Of a stretch of DNA of 64,000 bases, positions 1 through 10,734 are shown piece after piece. The notes under the pieces are model-generated. The model was not told where the DNA came from. It searched no databases and saw only the letters and a program-made list of their open reading frames with translations. The position numbers and the translations under genes are program-made. The stretch's first letter is position 1; each line of letters starts with the position of its first letter. Source of the DNA: Caenorhabditis remanei (Eukaryota > Nematoda > Chromadorea > Rhabditida > Rhabditidae); the NCBI RefSeq assembly GCF_010183535.1, contig NC_071329.1, positions 15,886,879 through 15,950,878 of the forward strand, read 5' to 3'.

Positions 1-1
1 A

Positions 2-1552
2 TCAAATAATTCGATTATACAAATTCAACGCGGCTCCCAATGAGCTCAGAACTCCAGACATCGACATACTCAACTCCAATGATGTTGTGGATCCACGTGG
101 CATCATTTCCAGTTTTAAATAGTAAGGATCTTCATCGGCACCGCAGATTCCATACGCCACAAGCTCCGAATTTGGAGAAATTGGAAATGAGATGCATTTG
201 GACTCAGGGATCATTCTGGAAGATGGGAGGTGAATGGTATAAGTAAGGGTAATACTCACTTCTCATCCGGCACATTCAACTTCACACACTTCCCATTGAA
301 TCTTCTTTTAGCTTCATCCAACCGTTCATTCATCCAGAATGACGAAAAGAATGAAGACATAAACATCGTTCCGATATCTCGTTGAATGTTGGTCCAAGCA
401 CCAAAAAGTTCCATGATTTCTTCGCCATTCATCTGACACTCAATCTGATACACACTTTTGTTTTTCACGTTTCGTAATCCTTCAAAGAACTCGACACTTG
501 AATACTCATCAGACATTCCGTATGTGACTTTCAGCACTTTTGCACTTTTCACTACAGGGTGTTCGAGCAATTCCGTTCGGGAAACAGTCGTTTTGAGTTC
601 TTGAAGTGGGAAACTTGACGGATCCACCAGTCCCAAAATGCTCTCGAAGTTTCCTGAGACACGAAGTGCACTAGTTTTCACTTTGAAACCGACTGGTAGA
701 CGAAGGATTGGATCACCGTAGATATAGAGCTCGAAGGTTTTTGCTCTGATCTTTTTCCGACGTCCTAGTAGATCACATGCCAGTTTTTTTTCTGCCACGT
801 GGGGTTTCATGTCAAGACGTCGGTGAAGGGCAGTATCGGAACCAGCACCAAACCGGATTTCCAGATATTCAGACATCCATGGCTGATTTTGAGCTTTTCC
901 AAATTGAACATCTCCTGGAGTCAATCGATATTCTTCCGGTTTATCTCGCTCGTATCGTTCATTTGTTTCGTTGATTTCGTCGTAACGGAATAGAAGTTTA
1001 TAGGTGATATTGTTGACTCGGATTTCATTGCACTTGATATACAGATAATCCAGATGAAGTGGAATCGCTTTTTCGATGTTGTGGAGAACCGGGCATCGGG
1101 AGACAAGATGTATTCTGAAAACAGACGAATATCACGACCAACTTTGAGAGGGTGTTACGATATCACAGATTGTCTCTCAAAGTAACATTTTTAATGGATC
1201 GTAATGAACAAAGGTATAGCTAGACTTTTATAGTTGACAACGTTTTTGTACAGACAAGTTACATATCGAAAAAGTAATTTCTTCCTCAAATAGACCCATT
1301 TCTGTGCGTATTTCGAGCTATTGTCTTAATATGACCATAACTCTCTCGGCAGTGCTCGTAAAAAAAGTTGTCAACTACAAGAATAGAGTTCTCAATGGGT
1401 TCTATCAACTCACAAAAAATCGAGGAAAACTAAACATTTTCAGCATCGTGGTGCAGCCTAATACGCTCAAAATTATTAAAAACTTACCTTGTATTAGCCT
1501 CCATGTGCTCTAAAACACATCTGAAACTCGGGTAAGACAGTCCGTCGAACAT
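2..1552 (-). CDS. B1: DUF3557/F-box-C-like protein, subfamily B, 377 aa
   Basis: Three exons read on the minus strand: 1552-1488, 1114-260 and 215-2; phases 2 and 2 join without a stop. The first exon encodes an LSYPSF..VLEHMEANTR-type motif, the second continues with SRCP..HNIEKAIPLHLD, a TPGD box, a conserved leucine/arginine block (LLGRRKKIRAK), a LPVGFKV box and a C-terminal RFNGK box. The last exon carries NSELVAY and PRGST. These motifs recur across all family members in the window and match what I remember of the nematode DUF3557 / F-box C group, whose molecular function is not established. No membrane segment is visible. Intron 1 (1115-1487) is long because it holds a decayed palindromic MITE. 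The start is the only ATG giving the family N-terminus. It is a near-identical paralog of B3 at 16.3-17.8 kb. The stop lies at the edge of the window. Confidence 0.85.
1136..1480. repeat. Decayed Tc1-like palindromic MITE in B1 intron 1
   Basis: The segment carries the paired arms TAGTTGACAACGTTTTTGTA and AAAAGTTGTCAACTACAA and the GAGAGGGTG start seen in the better copy at 25692-26147. Terminal repeats are eroded. The same intron of paralog B3 holds an equivalent copy (about 17440-17720), so the insertion predates that duplication. Confidence 0.6.
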
Positions 1553-2061
1553 TGTTACAGGTACAGGGAATACAGAATAGAGAATTGTGTTTTATTAGAA
1601 TAAAACAAAGTCGATTGAAAAACAAATTGTGTGTTGAGACGAGCCGTGTTTTTTCCCGCCGGAAAGGTCTCCGCGTAATGTAGGTCTAGAATAATTTCTA
1701 GATTGTCAGAGATCAAATCCTAATTTTTTTCGGCAAATTGGTAAGAAATAGCGTCTTTTTCTGTAGTTTCAAAGTGTTAAACAAGCTTGAAGAATCACTG
1801 AGAAGTGTTGGTGAATATGCAAATGATTTACAAGAGAAGTCCATTTTCAAACGACTCAAGAATTCGGTACCTGATACTTTCGAGTCCGTATATTCCGAAT
1901 CTGATATAAAATTCTGCTGAATCATTTTAGAAACCGAGTTATCACACGTCAAACGTTTCTCACTTTTCCTTATGGTTAAGCTTATTTGCGTCACACGCGG
2001 CTTCAGTTTAGATGATTTGAATGTTTCATTAATAAAAAATTCAGTTGATGATGAATGAAAG
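1553..2061. other. Intergenic spacer between B1 promoter and A1 3' end
   Basis: No gene seen. It contains the short upstream region of B1 and the 3' flank of A1. Much of it is duplicated at 17808-18120 between B3 and A5 (shared TTCCCGCCGGAAAGGTCTCC and the AAATTGGTAAGAAAT block), which marks the duplicated B-A block. Confidence 0.6.
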
Positions 2062-3523
2062 TTAGAAGAAAAAGAACCACGCAAACAGAGCAACAATCAA
2101 AATAGTCGTGATTGGAAGAGAAATTATTGGCATTTTGAACTTTTCAAATGCTGATTTGCCAAGAGGAGATTGGTTCGACTCCCTGTTTGGCGATCTGTCA
2201 TCTTCTGTTCTGTTGTTTCTGTCGTCGTCGGAATATTTCTTTTCAAAAGATTCATAAGATTTCGATTGATCTAGACGGAAAATTTTGGGAGAATTTCCAG
2301 TCAGAATCACTTCCATTATAACAATTTCTTGGCGTTCCTTGAGTGACTCGTTTCTGTAGACAGCGAGTTCAGTTCTAGAGTTTATAGGAATAGAGAAATA
2401 GTGAGAAGTGAGTGTAGATCTGAAACATAAAATAATAATATAAGTATTTCCAATTGTTTTGTTTCAACTCTTGAACTCTTGAACTCACCGTTTGTCAGCA
2501 TCCATAAAATTCACATAAGTTCCATTGAATCGTTCCTTGATTCTTTCTATTAAGTTTCTTGTATATTCACTTGTATATTTACCCTGTAAAAGTAAGTGTA
2601 ATATTCAAAGTTATAACCTTAACACTCACCGTGTCTATCATATAGCATGTCTCAACGTCTCGATGATTTTCCAACAACATTTGAATTGTATCCAAAACAT
2701 AATTTTCGTTGAAAAGTAGATCTTTAATCTCTACATATTTGCAGTTTAGAGATTTCAGAATATTAATAGAATCGAAGGAATTATAAAAGTTATTGATAAC
2801 TAGATGATTGGCAGTTCGGACTTCAGGCTGTTCGAAAAAAATGGGCGAAAACGGTTTTTGAGTCAACTTCTTGAGTGGAAAACTTGTAGGTTCAATAAGT
2901 GGAACAAAGTCTTTCAAATGATATCCATCAGACTCCATTTCCAGAACATTAAATTTCAATTCGAGTTTTCTAGATAGTGGCAGCAGCCGTCCAGTCACAA
3001 GTTTCTGCACGATAATCACTCTTCTTCCCACGAACAGTGACTCTAATAACCTAAGAATTAAGAAATGAAATGTGATGACGCTTTTTAATTTTTCACTATG
3101 ATAATCTTTGCAAATTCTTCTTCTGAAAATTTTCCCTCGTCGATTCTCATTTTCATATTTCGTATTTCCAGTCCCATTTTTTTGGTAAAAGATAGGAAAG
3201 TACCCTCGTGGAATTCGCCTCCCATACTGTGGGTTAGAATAAAATCTTTCAAAATCATTCCCAAAAGAATCTTCCGGTTCGTTTAAATCTAGCACTCGGT
3301 ATGCAACATTGTTGACCATAATTAAGAGCGTATCGATTTGTAGCATTTTCAAACGCAAGGGCACCAATTTGTCGAGTGTTTTGAGTTTCGAGTTTCGAGA
3401 TGTGATATGGATTCTGACAAGAAATTGTTAACGGTATTGTATTGCTTTCAAAACTTACCTTTTATTCGCTTCCAGAAACTCGAAAACGCATTTTAAACTC
3501 GGATAGGTTAAACCTGGAGGCAT
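2062..3523 (-). CDS. A1: DUF3557-like, C-terminally membrane-anchored, 433 aa
   Basis: Four exons on the minus strand: 3523-3459, 3413-2630, 2583-2489 and 2419-2062; total 1302 nt with all junctions in frame. Subfamily A has one extra intron compared with the other subfamilies. Exon 1 gives MPPGLTYPSLK...FLEANKR, exon 2 the conserved core (KLVPLHLKMLQID, a GR.VI.V.KLVTG block, FPLKKLTQK), and exon 3 an ERFNG box. Exon 4 gives a SRTELAVY box, then a short charged linker and a final hydrophobic run (LPITTILIVALFAWFFFF) consistent with a tail-anchored membrane protein with a cytosolic N-terminus. The acidic linker found in A3 and A4 is much shorter here. An in-frame insertion in exon 2 (around 3050-3080), shared with A5, adds about seven residues, so A1 and A5 are sister copies. 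Confidence 0.85.
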
Positions 3524-3624
3524 TGATTGAGACGACAGTAAGACGATAGACAGGCAATGTTGAATAAATAGAGAAGAAACGACAAGAGACGAAAAGGGCC
3601 AATTGTGCGACGTTACCGTTGTGC

Positions 3625-3760
3625 TACGTCAATGACTCTGAGATCTAATCGCATCATCTGTCGTTGTCCTCGACTCCAATATTTGCATTGCTCACTTGTA
3701 AACTTCTACGGTTTTACCACATCTAGGACGCTTTTTGGGAAGTAAAAAAAATGACGATAG
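3625..3760 (-). promoter_or_regulatory. Conserved upstream block of subfamily A (A1 copy)
   Basis: This block, containing GACTCTGAGATCTAATCGCA, TTTGCATTG, TGTAAAC and GGTTTTACCACATCTAG, is found at a similar distance upstream of all five subfamily A genes: 6140-6260, 8385-8500, 12240-12400 (reverse orientation) and 19590-19715. It is a promoter-like duplicated segment. TTTGCAT resembles an octamer-type half site; its function is inferred only from position. Confidence 0.45.
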
Positions 3761-3776
3761 TTCTGCTTATTGTCGG

Positions 3777-4195
3777 CATACTTGTCAAATCACGGGCCGG
3801 CCCGTTTGAGCCCGGCGCGGATTGGCCTGGGCCGGGCCCGGAGCAAAAAATTATTTTTGAAAAATAGAATTGAAAGTCTTGGAAATTAATTTTTGAATTA
3901 CCGCGCACAATTTCTTTAAAGATTAAATTAAAAAATATCTGAAAAATGCAGAAAAATTTTGAAAATCTCAATTTTAATCATAGAAAATTGATCAAGACGT
4001 TTAATTTAATCTTTAAAAATCCGTTTTCACGTTGTCTTTTTATAATTTCTAATCAATAATATGTTTGCCATAAAGTAGTAAACGACCAAACAATGGGAAA
4101 ACGACGAAATTTTTTTTTTCAATATTTTGACGGGCCGGGCCGGGCCGGGCCGGAAGATTTGTTTAGCGTGCCCGGCCCGGCCCGTGACAAGTATG
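3777..4195. mobile_element. MITE with GGGCC-rich ends, 8-bp TSD (copy 1)
   Basis: The ends are the inverted pair CATACTTGTC and GACAAGTATG. The perfect 8-bp flanking repeat ATTGTCGG is at 3769-3776 and 4196-4203. Just inside each end are clustered GGGCC/GGCCC units. It has no coding capacity. The 8-bp target duplication fits hAT-like or Merlin-like mobilisation. Related copies are at 56144-56403 and 61848-62191. It inserted in the region between A1 and A2. Confidence 0.8.
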
Positions 4196-4267
4196 ATTGT
4201 CGGGAAGAGAAAATATCTTATCTGGAAGTCGGGAGTGAATTTTTTTATTAATGATAAGAAATGTAAA

Positions 4268-6057
4268 TTAAAAGAAAAAGAACCACGCAAACAGAACAAC
4301 AATCAAAATATATGTGATTGGAAGAGAAGTCGTTGACATTTTGAACTTTTCAGCTACGGTTTTGTCGAGATTAGACTGGTCATTATCTAGCGACTCATCT
4401 TCTCGTGATTCATTTTCAGGCTCTGATTCCTCTCTCTTCTCAGAAGATTCACTCAATTTCGAATAATCTAGACGGAAAACTTTGGGAGTGTGTCCAGTCA
4501 GAATCATTTCCATTATAATAACTTCTTGGCGTTCCTTTAGTGACTCGTTTCTGTAGACAGCGAGTTCAGTTCTAGAGTCTATTGGAATGGAGGCATATTG
4601 AGATGTGAGTGTCGATCTGAAACATAAAATAATAATATAAGTATTTCCAATTGTTTTGTTTGAACTTTTTAACTCACCGTTTGTCAGCATCCATGAAATC
4701 CACATCTCTTCCTTTAAATCGTTCCTTCATTCTTTCCATCAAGTTACTTGTATTACTTTTAAAAACTAACTGTAAAATTTAGTGTAATTTTCAAATGTTA
4801 CGACCCTAACACTCACTATGTCCATCATATAACATGTCTCAACGTCTCGATGATTTTCCAACAACATTTGAATGATATCCAAAACATAATTCTTGTTGAA
4901 AAGTAGATCTTTAATCTCTATACACTTGCAGTTCAGAGATTTCAGAATATTAATAGCATCGGATAAGTTGATATAAATGGTAGTGATAACTAGGTGATTG
5001 GCAGTTCGTACTTCAGAATGTTCAAAACAACTATACGAAAACTGTTTTTGAGTAAACTTCTTGAGTGGAAAACTGGTAGGTTCAATAAGTGGAACGACGT
5101 CTTTTAAATCATATCCATCAGACTCTATTTCCAGAACATTAAATTTCAATTCGAGATTTTCAGATTCTGGCTGCAGCCATCCAGTTACAAGTTTCTGCAC
5201 GATAATCGCTCTTCTTCCCACTAACAGAGACTCTAATAACTGGCGGATCAGGACATAAGCATTATGGTAATCTTTGTTAATTCTTCTCTTGAATATTTCC
5301 CCTCGTCGATTCGCATATTCATAACCCGTATTTCCTGTCCCATTTTTTTGGTAAAAGATAGGGAAGTAACCTCGTCGCGTTTGCCTCCAAAACATTGGGA
5401 TAAAATTAAGTCTTATAACACGACGGTACTCGTGTTTTACTTTGACCCTCTATAATCTTAACTTAGACTAACACTCTATTCTAACATACAATCATTTATT
5501 AGTACTTGATTAGATATAAGAACATGATAATAAGGGTTATAAATATTAGATATGGAATAGATATAAATATAAGGAAAATAGGAATAAGGAATAAGGATAA
5601 AGTATAAAAGGAATAAAATATATAAGAGAGAGAGGTTTTACTCACGTCCCCTCATCTCCATCACACCACCAACTACCCGATGGTCCTTCCCTGCTTCCTT
5701 CTCGCCGGTGGGCGTGGCCTCTCTAGGGTTACTGTAGAGGAGGACTTGGCACGATGCTTCGCACCGTGTTACAGTCTCATAAAATCATTCCCGAAGAAAT
5801 CTTCTGATTCATTTACATCTAGCACTCGGCATGCAACATTGTTGACCATAATTAAGTAACCATCGATTTGTAGCATTTTCAAATGTAAAGGTACCAATTT
5901 GTCAAGTGTTTTGAGAGTTGAGCTTCGAGATGTGATGTGGATTCTGACCAGAAATTGTAACTGTATTGTATCTCAATGGGTTCAAAACTTACCTTTTATT
6001 CGCTTCCAGGAACTCGAAAACGCATTTTAAACTCGGATAGGTTAAACCTGGAGGCAT
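4268..6057 (-). pseudogene. A2: subfamily A gene broken by a solo LTR in exon 2
   Basis: The four-exon A structure is recognisable: 6057-5993, 5943-4817 (interrupted), 4769-4678 and 4616-4268, with normal splice sites. Exon 2 is split by a 360-bp element at 5414-5773, flanked by a 4-bp duplication. On either side of the insertion the reading frame matches the intact paralogs, and the flanks line up in frame once the insert and one duplication are discounted. No other stop or frameshift was seen, so this is a young knockout. The C-terminal acidic linker is shorter than in A3, and the hydrophobic tail is preserved. Confidence 0.85.
5414..5773 (-). mobile_element. Solo LTR inserted in A2
   Basis: Read on the minus strand it starts TGTAACACGG and ends CGTGTTATA, giving imperfect 9-bp inverted ends. 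The flanking 4-bp duplication is GTCT (5410-5413 and 5774-5777). Inside are a TATA-like AT-rich run and an AATAAA signal in the same orientation. There is no internal coding region, so this is a solo LTR left by recombination. The length and 4-bp duplication suggest a Ty3/gypsy-like element; the superfamily is not certain. Confidence 0.75.
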
Positions 6058-6345
6058 TGATTGAGAAGACAGTAAGACGGTAGAAAGGCAATTTTGAATA
6101 AATAGAGAAGACGAGCTACGTTACGTACATCCTAATCCTCTGTGACTCTGAGATCTAATCGCACCATCTGTCGTTGTCCTTGACTCCACTATTTGCATTG
6201 TTCACTTGTGAACGTCTACGGTTTTACCACATCTAGGGCGGTTTTTGGGAAGTAAAAAATGACGATAGTACATGTTGTTGAGGAGGGAAAATGTCTTATC
6301 TGGAAGTCGGGAGTGAATTTTTTTATTAATGATAAGAAATGTAAG

Positions 6346-8296
6346 TTAAAAGAAAAAGAACCACGCAAACAGAACAACAATCAAAATATACGTGATTGGA
6401 AGAGAAATTATTGGCATTTTGAACTTTTCAGCTGCTGTTTTGTTGAGATCATCCGGCGACTCGTCTTCTCGTGATTCATCCTTGACTGATTCGTTTTCAG
6501 AAACTTCACCGTCAGATGATGCATTGTCTGACAGCTCGTTTTCATTCGACTCATCGGCTGGCGATCTGTCATCTTCGGTTTTGTCGTCAAAATATTTCTT
6601 TTCAGAAGATTCACTCAATGTCGAATAATCTAGACGGAAAACTTTGGGAGTGTGTCCAGTCAGAATCATTTCCATTATAATAACTTCTTGGCGTTCCTTG
6701 AGTGACTCGTTTCTGTAGACAGCCAGTTCTGTTCTAGAGTCTATAGGAATGGAGACATATTGAGAAGTAAGTGTCGATCTGAAACGAAAAATATTTACAT
6801 ATTTCCTAATTTTTTGTTTGAACTCTTGAACTTACCGTTTGTCAGCATCGATAAAATCCACATCTCTTCCTTTAAATCGTTCCTTGATTTTTTCCATTAA
6901 GTTTCTTGTATATTTATTCTGTAAAAGATAGTGTAAGTTTCAAAGTTATGACCCTAACAAGGGAAGTTTTTGGAGACGCCACTTTCAAACGATCCATAGA
7001 TTTAATAACAAGTACTTTCGACTACGGGCAGTCCATTTCTGCCATCAAAACCGGGTGAATGACTCTGTAAACCGAGCTATGAGCTTTCAAACGGCTCATA
7101 TGTTTAAGCTTTTTCACATGGAGTTCCAAATCGGCAAATAGAAGACGAAAAGATGTTCTCATTTTTGCAACGTACGAGCACAAGCAGGCCACTTGAGAAC
7201 ATAAATGAAACCGCGTGGTGGCGTATATGCGACCAATTTAGAATTCCACGTGAAGAAGTTTAACCATTCTAAAAGTTTGAGAGCTCATAACTCGGTTTGC
7301 GTAGACATTTGGTCGGTTTTGATGCCAGAAATTGGCTCCCCGTAGTCGAAAGTACCTATAACCAATTTTATAGATCGTTTGGAAACCGCGTCTCCAAAGA
7401 CTTCTTTTGTAACACTCACCGTGTCTATCATATAACATGTCCCAACGTCTTGATGGTTTTCCAAAATCATTTGAATGATATCCAAAATATAATTTTTATT
7501 GAAAAGTAGATCTTTAATCTCTATACATTTGCAGTTTAGAGATTTCAGAATATTAACAACATTGGATGAGCCGGGATAAAAGTCATTGATAACTAGATGA
7601 TTGGCAGTTCGGACTTCAGGCTGTTCCAAAAATCTATACGAAAACCGTTTTTGAGTCAATTTCTTGAGTGGAAAACTGGTAGGGTTGATGAGTGGAACAA
7701 AGTCTTTCAAATCATATCCACCCGACTCGATTTCTAGAACATTGAACTTCGATTCGAGTTTTTTAGATTGCGGCTGCACCCATCCAGTGACAAGTTTCTC
7801 AACAATAATCACTCTTCTTCCCACGAACAATGACTCTAATAACTGGCGGATCACGACATGAGCACTACGGTAATTTTTGTTAAATCTTCTTCTAAATGTA
7901 TCTCCTCGTCGATTCTCATACTCATATCTCACATTTCCTGTCCCATTTTTTTGGTAGTAGATAGGGAAGTATCCTCGTGGAATTCGCCCCCAAAACTGTG
8001 GATCAAAATAAAGTCTCCTAAAATCATTCCCGAAGGAATTTTCTGTTTCATCTACACCTAGCACTCGGTATGCAACATTGTTGACCATAATTAAGTAACC
8101 ATCGATTTGTAGCATTTTCAAATGTAAAGGTACCAATTTGTCAAGTGTTTTGAGAGTTGAGCTTCGAGATGTGATGTGGATTCTGACCAGAAATTGTAAC
8201 TGTATTGTATCTCAATGGGTTCAAAACTTACCTTTTATTTGCTTCCAGAAACTCGAAAACGCATTTTAAACTTGGATAGGTTAAACCTGGAGGCAT
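6346..8296 (-). CDS. A3: DUF3557-like, acidic linker plus C-terminal anchor, 447 aa
   Basis: Exons on the minus strand: 8296-8232, 8182-7420, 6918-6836 and 6778-6346, summing to 1344 nt in frame. Intron 2 (6919-7419) is about 500 bp instead of about 50 because a 450-bp MITE sits inside it, only ten bases from the 5' splice site, which stays GTGAGT. The last exon encodes the TELAVY box, then a long Ser/Asp/Glu-rich stretch (about 50 residues, including DNASSDGE and ESREDESPDD), then the tail LPITYILIVVLFAWFFFF. The open frame and normal splice sites suggest a functional gene. It lies in tandem with C1, and the pair is duplicated as A5-C3. Confidence 0.85.
6960..7409. mobile_element. Foldback MITE in A3 intron 2, 5-bp TSD
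   Basis: Imperfect inverted ends (GAAGTTTTTGGAGACGCC... against GAAGTCTTTGGAGACGCG...) are followed by matching inner arms (CAAACGATC, AGTACTTTCGACTACGGG, GCTCATA). The 5-bp direct repeat TAACA flanks it at 6955-6959 and 7410-7414. The empty site can be read in paralogs A1, A2 and A5, which have the same sequence without the insert. No transposase is encoded. Superfamily not assigned. Confidence 0.8.
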
Positions 8297-8299
8297 TGA

Positions 8300-8880
8300 T
8301 TGAGACGACAGTAAGACGATAGACAGGCAATGTTGAATAAATAGAGAAGAAACGATGAGCTACGTTACGTACATCCTAATTCTTTGTGACTCTGAGATCT
8401 AATCGCACCATCTGTCGTTGTCCTCGACTCCACTATTTGCATTGTTCACTTGTAAATGTCCACGGTTTTACCACATCTAGGGCGGTTTTTGGGAAGTAAA
8501 AATGACAATAGTACAGCTGTTGGGAAGGGAAAATTTCAAATGTGGAAGTCGAGAGTGAATTTTTTTATAAGGAAGTTGGAAGCCGAAAATCAGAATTAGA
8601 TTTTTCGCACATTTTTGGAAATTTTGGAAAAAATGTCTGGAAAAGCTCACCAGCTGACCTTGCAGACCATTTTTTCTCGTAGTTTTCCTACTCGGAAATT
8701 GCACTGTGTCAAAATGACGGAAACCGGAAGAAAAATTCTTTATTCGGAAGTTGGGAGTAGGAATTTCCCATTTACAAAAACTTTATTACGATTATCACAT
8801 AACATTACAATAAATTATACCATGGAATTTTAAAACAGCATTTGAAGTACACGATAAAACGCACAACATGTACTTAATTA
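8300..8880. other. Spacer: A3 upstream block and C1 3' flank
   Basis: It holds the subfamily A upstream block (8385-8500), then a repeated segment with TGGAAGTCGAGAGTGAATTT and a CGGAAGTTGGGAGT-type motif that recurs at 12040-12260 (inverted) and 19724-20010. An AATAAA on the minus strand near 8810 could serve C1. No gene seen. Confidence 0.6.
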
Positions 8881-10102
8881 TTATTTAAGCCACTCAAGAA
8901 TTTTCAAGCTTCTTCTCTTTTCAACTTTTGGAGTCGATGATCCAATAGGCAGTACTTCCAGCTTCAGTAGATTCCTTGAACTGTTCTTTTTCTTTTCTGG
9001 AACCTTGAATGCGTATACAATGAGTTCAGATTCCGAATTCATGGGGACACGGACCACATCGGATACTGGTTGGTGACTGAAAAATATAATATGTATAACT
9101 TTTGTAATTTTCAGAAAATAATTTTTAGTAAATAACTCACTCTTTACTCTTCTGTAAAACCACCAAAGTCCCATTAAATTTATTTTTGATTTTCCTCATC
9201 AAATTCGAAACATCGAATTTGTCATAACATTTCAAGTCAAGTGTCCTTTCGATTGAGTGACCATTATCCACAACTTTTCGAATAATCGCTCTGACTTGTT
9301 TTCCCGAAAAGCAGAGATTTCTCGTTTCCACGTTTCGATGCTTCTCAAGTTTCAGAAGGATTTCATACCATTGAGTTATAGAATGGTTGAAAGTTAAACC
9401 ATTGAGAATTAGCTTCTGGGAAGATTGAATCACATCGTTATCAAGATAAGATCGGAACCACAGTGATGTTTCAATGGATTCTAGTGGAAAACATTCTGGA
9501 TCCAAGATCTGAGCAATGGCATTGAGATCATTCACATAAGCTCGAAGACTTCTGACATGCAGTTTCAGATTTTTTGGGATTCGCAGCACTTTTTCATATC
9601 GATTATCGATTTTTAAAGTTGCCACGTTTACACGTTTTCGTCCTTCCAACACAGAACATGCCAACTGTCTCATTGCCATTTCTTTAGTCACATCTTCAGC
9701 GAGTACTTTAGTAAAACTACCGTAACTAGAAGAATAAGTTAGACGGACGACTTTGAAAGATCGCAGAACACTTTCCGTTCCCAAAATGATATCTCCACCT
9801 TCTAATCTTTTTTGCAGACTATTCAAATTCTCTTCTTTGGTTTCTCGAGCATATGAGGAGTCTAGTGAGAACTTGTACGTTATATCATTGACTTTGATCT
9901 CAGAATCTTCAAATCTGAGAAGTGATAAGTGGAGAGACACTGCTTTATTGATCCGGGAGATCGTTGGACTTCTGGCAGCAAGTCGAAATCTGAAAAAGGG
10001 GAAAATGAGTCTATGATCCAAATGCCAATATACTCACCTCTTGTTAGCCTCCAAACTTTCCAAAACACATTTTAGCGACGGATACGTGAGCGGTGCAGTC
10101 AT
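8881..10102 (-). CDS. C1: DUF3557/F-box-C-like, subfamily C, 369 aa
   Basis: Three exons on the minus strand: 10102-10038, 9989-9141 and 9076-8881 (1110 nt, in frame). Exon 1: MTAPLTYPSLKCVLESLEANKR. Exon 2: ARSPTISRINKAVSLHLSLLRF, a GGDIILG box (equivalent of TPGD), a CSVLEGRKRVNV block, RIPKNLKLHVRSLRAY, a DPECFPLESIETS block and a KFNGTLV box. Exon 3: MNSESELIVYAF and a basic C-terminal tail without a membrane segment. It is nearly identical to C3 (20.1-21.4 kb) and faces C2 head to head, sharing an inverted-duplicated promoter region. Confidence 0.87.
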
Positions 10103-10734
10103 CTTTGACAAATACAACGGAAGGAAGAGTACGAGGACAAGAATGAAATGAGATGACGTGGCAACCCAGGTTGAACAAATATCTGTTCTCTGGTTGTTAG
10201 TCTTTGGGAATAGCATTTATGAGGTGTATTTAGGTCACTGACATTAATCGTGTCATAGGAAATCGAAAAACAAGACCGAACTGGCTATCTTTGGCCATGA
10301 AATATTGGAAAGTCAAGAACAAGTTCGTGAGCTCGTGCCGGGTATTGTGGATATACGTAGTATCATTTCCAATTTTACATTTTGTGAAAAACTTGGGTGG
10401 AGAGGTCAAATTCACAAAGATTGTGTGGTTCTTCAGAAACGAGATGCGTGGTTAAAAATAAGAGGCTCTAAATGCTCACAAACTTGTTCCTGACTTTCCG
10501 GTATTCCATGACCAAAGATAGCGAGATCGGTCTTGATTTTAGAATGTCTCTCCCCCATGGTACGTTTAATCTCCATGAATTGTGTTGTGTATGCCTCATA
10601 AATGCTATGAAAAGGGTAGAGATGCAAGGTTCCCATAGACTAACGAACAGAAAGCAGATATTTGTTTACCCGCTGCCACGTCATCTCATCTCTTCCTCGT
10701 CCTCATACTCTTCCTCCCGTTGTATTTGTCGAAG
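10103..10734. promoter_or_regulatory. Divergent promoter region between C1 and C2, inverted duplicate
   Basis: The two halves are inverted copies of each other. On the left are ATGACGTGGCAACCCAGGTT, AAATATCTGTTCTCTGGTTG and TAGGTCACTGACATTAATCG; the right half (about 10455-10730) carries the reverse complements with scattered changes. The centre is near 10400. The left half is also duplicated upstream of C3 (21370-21640). Each half presumably drives its own gene. Confidence 0.55.
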
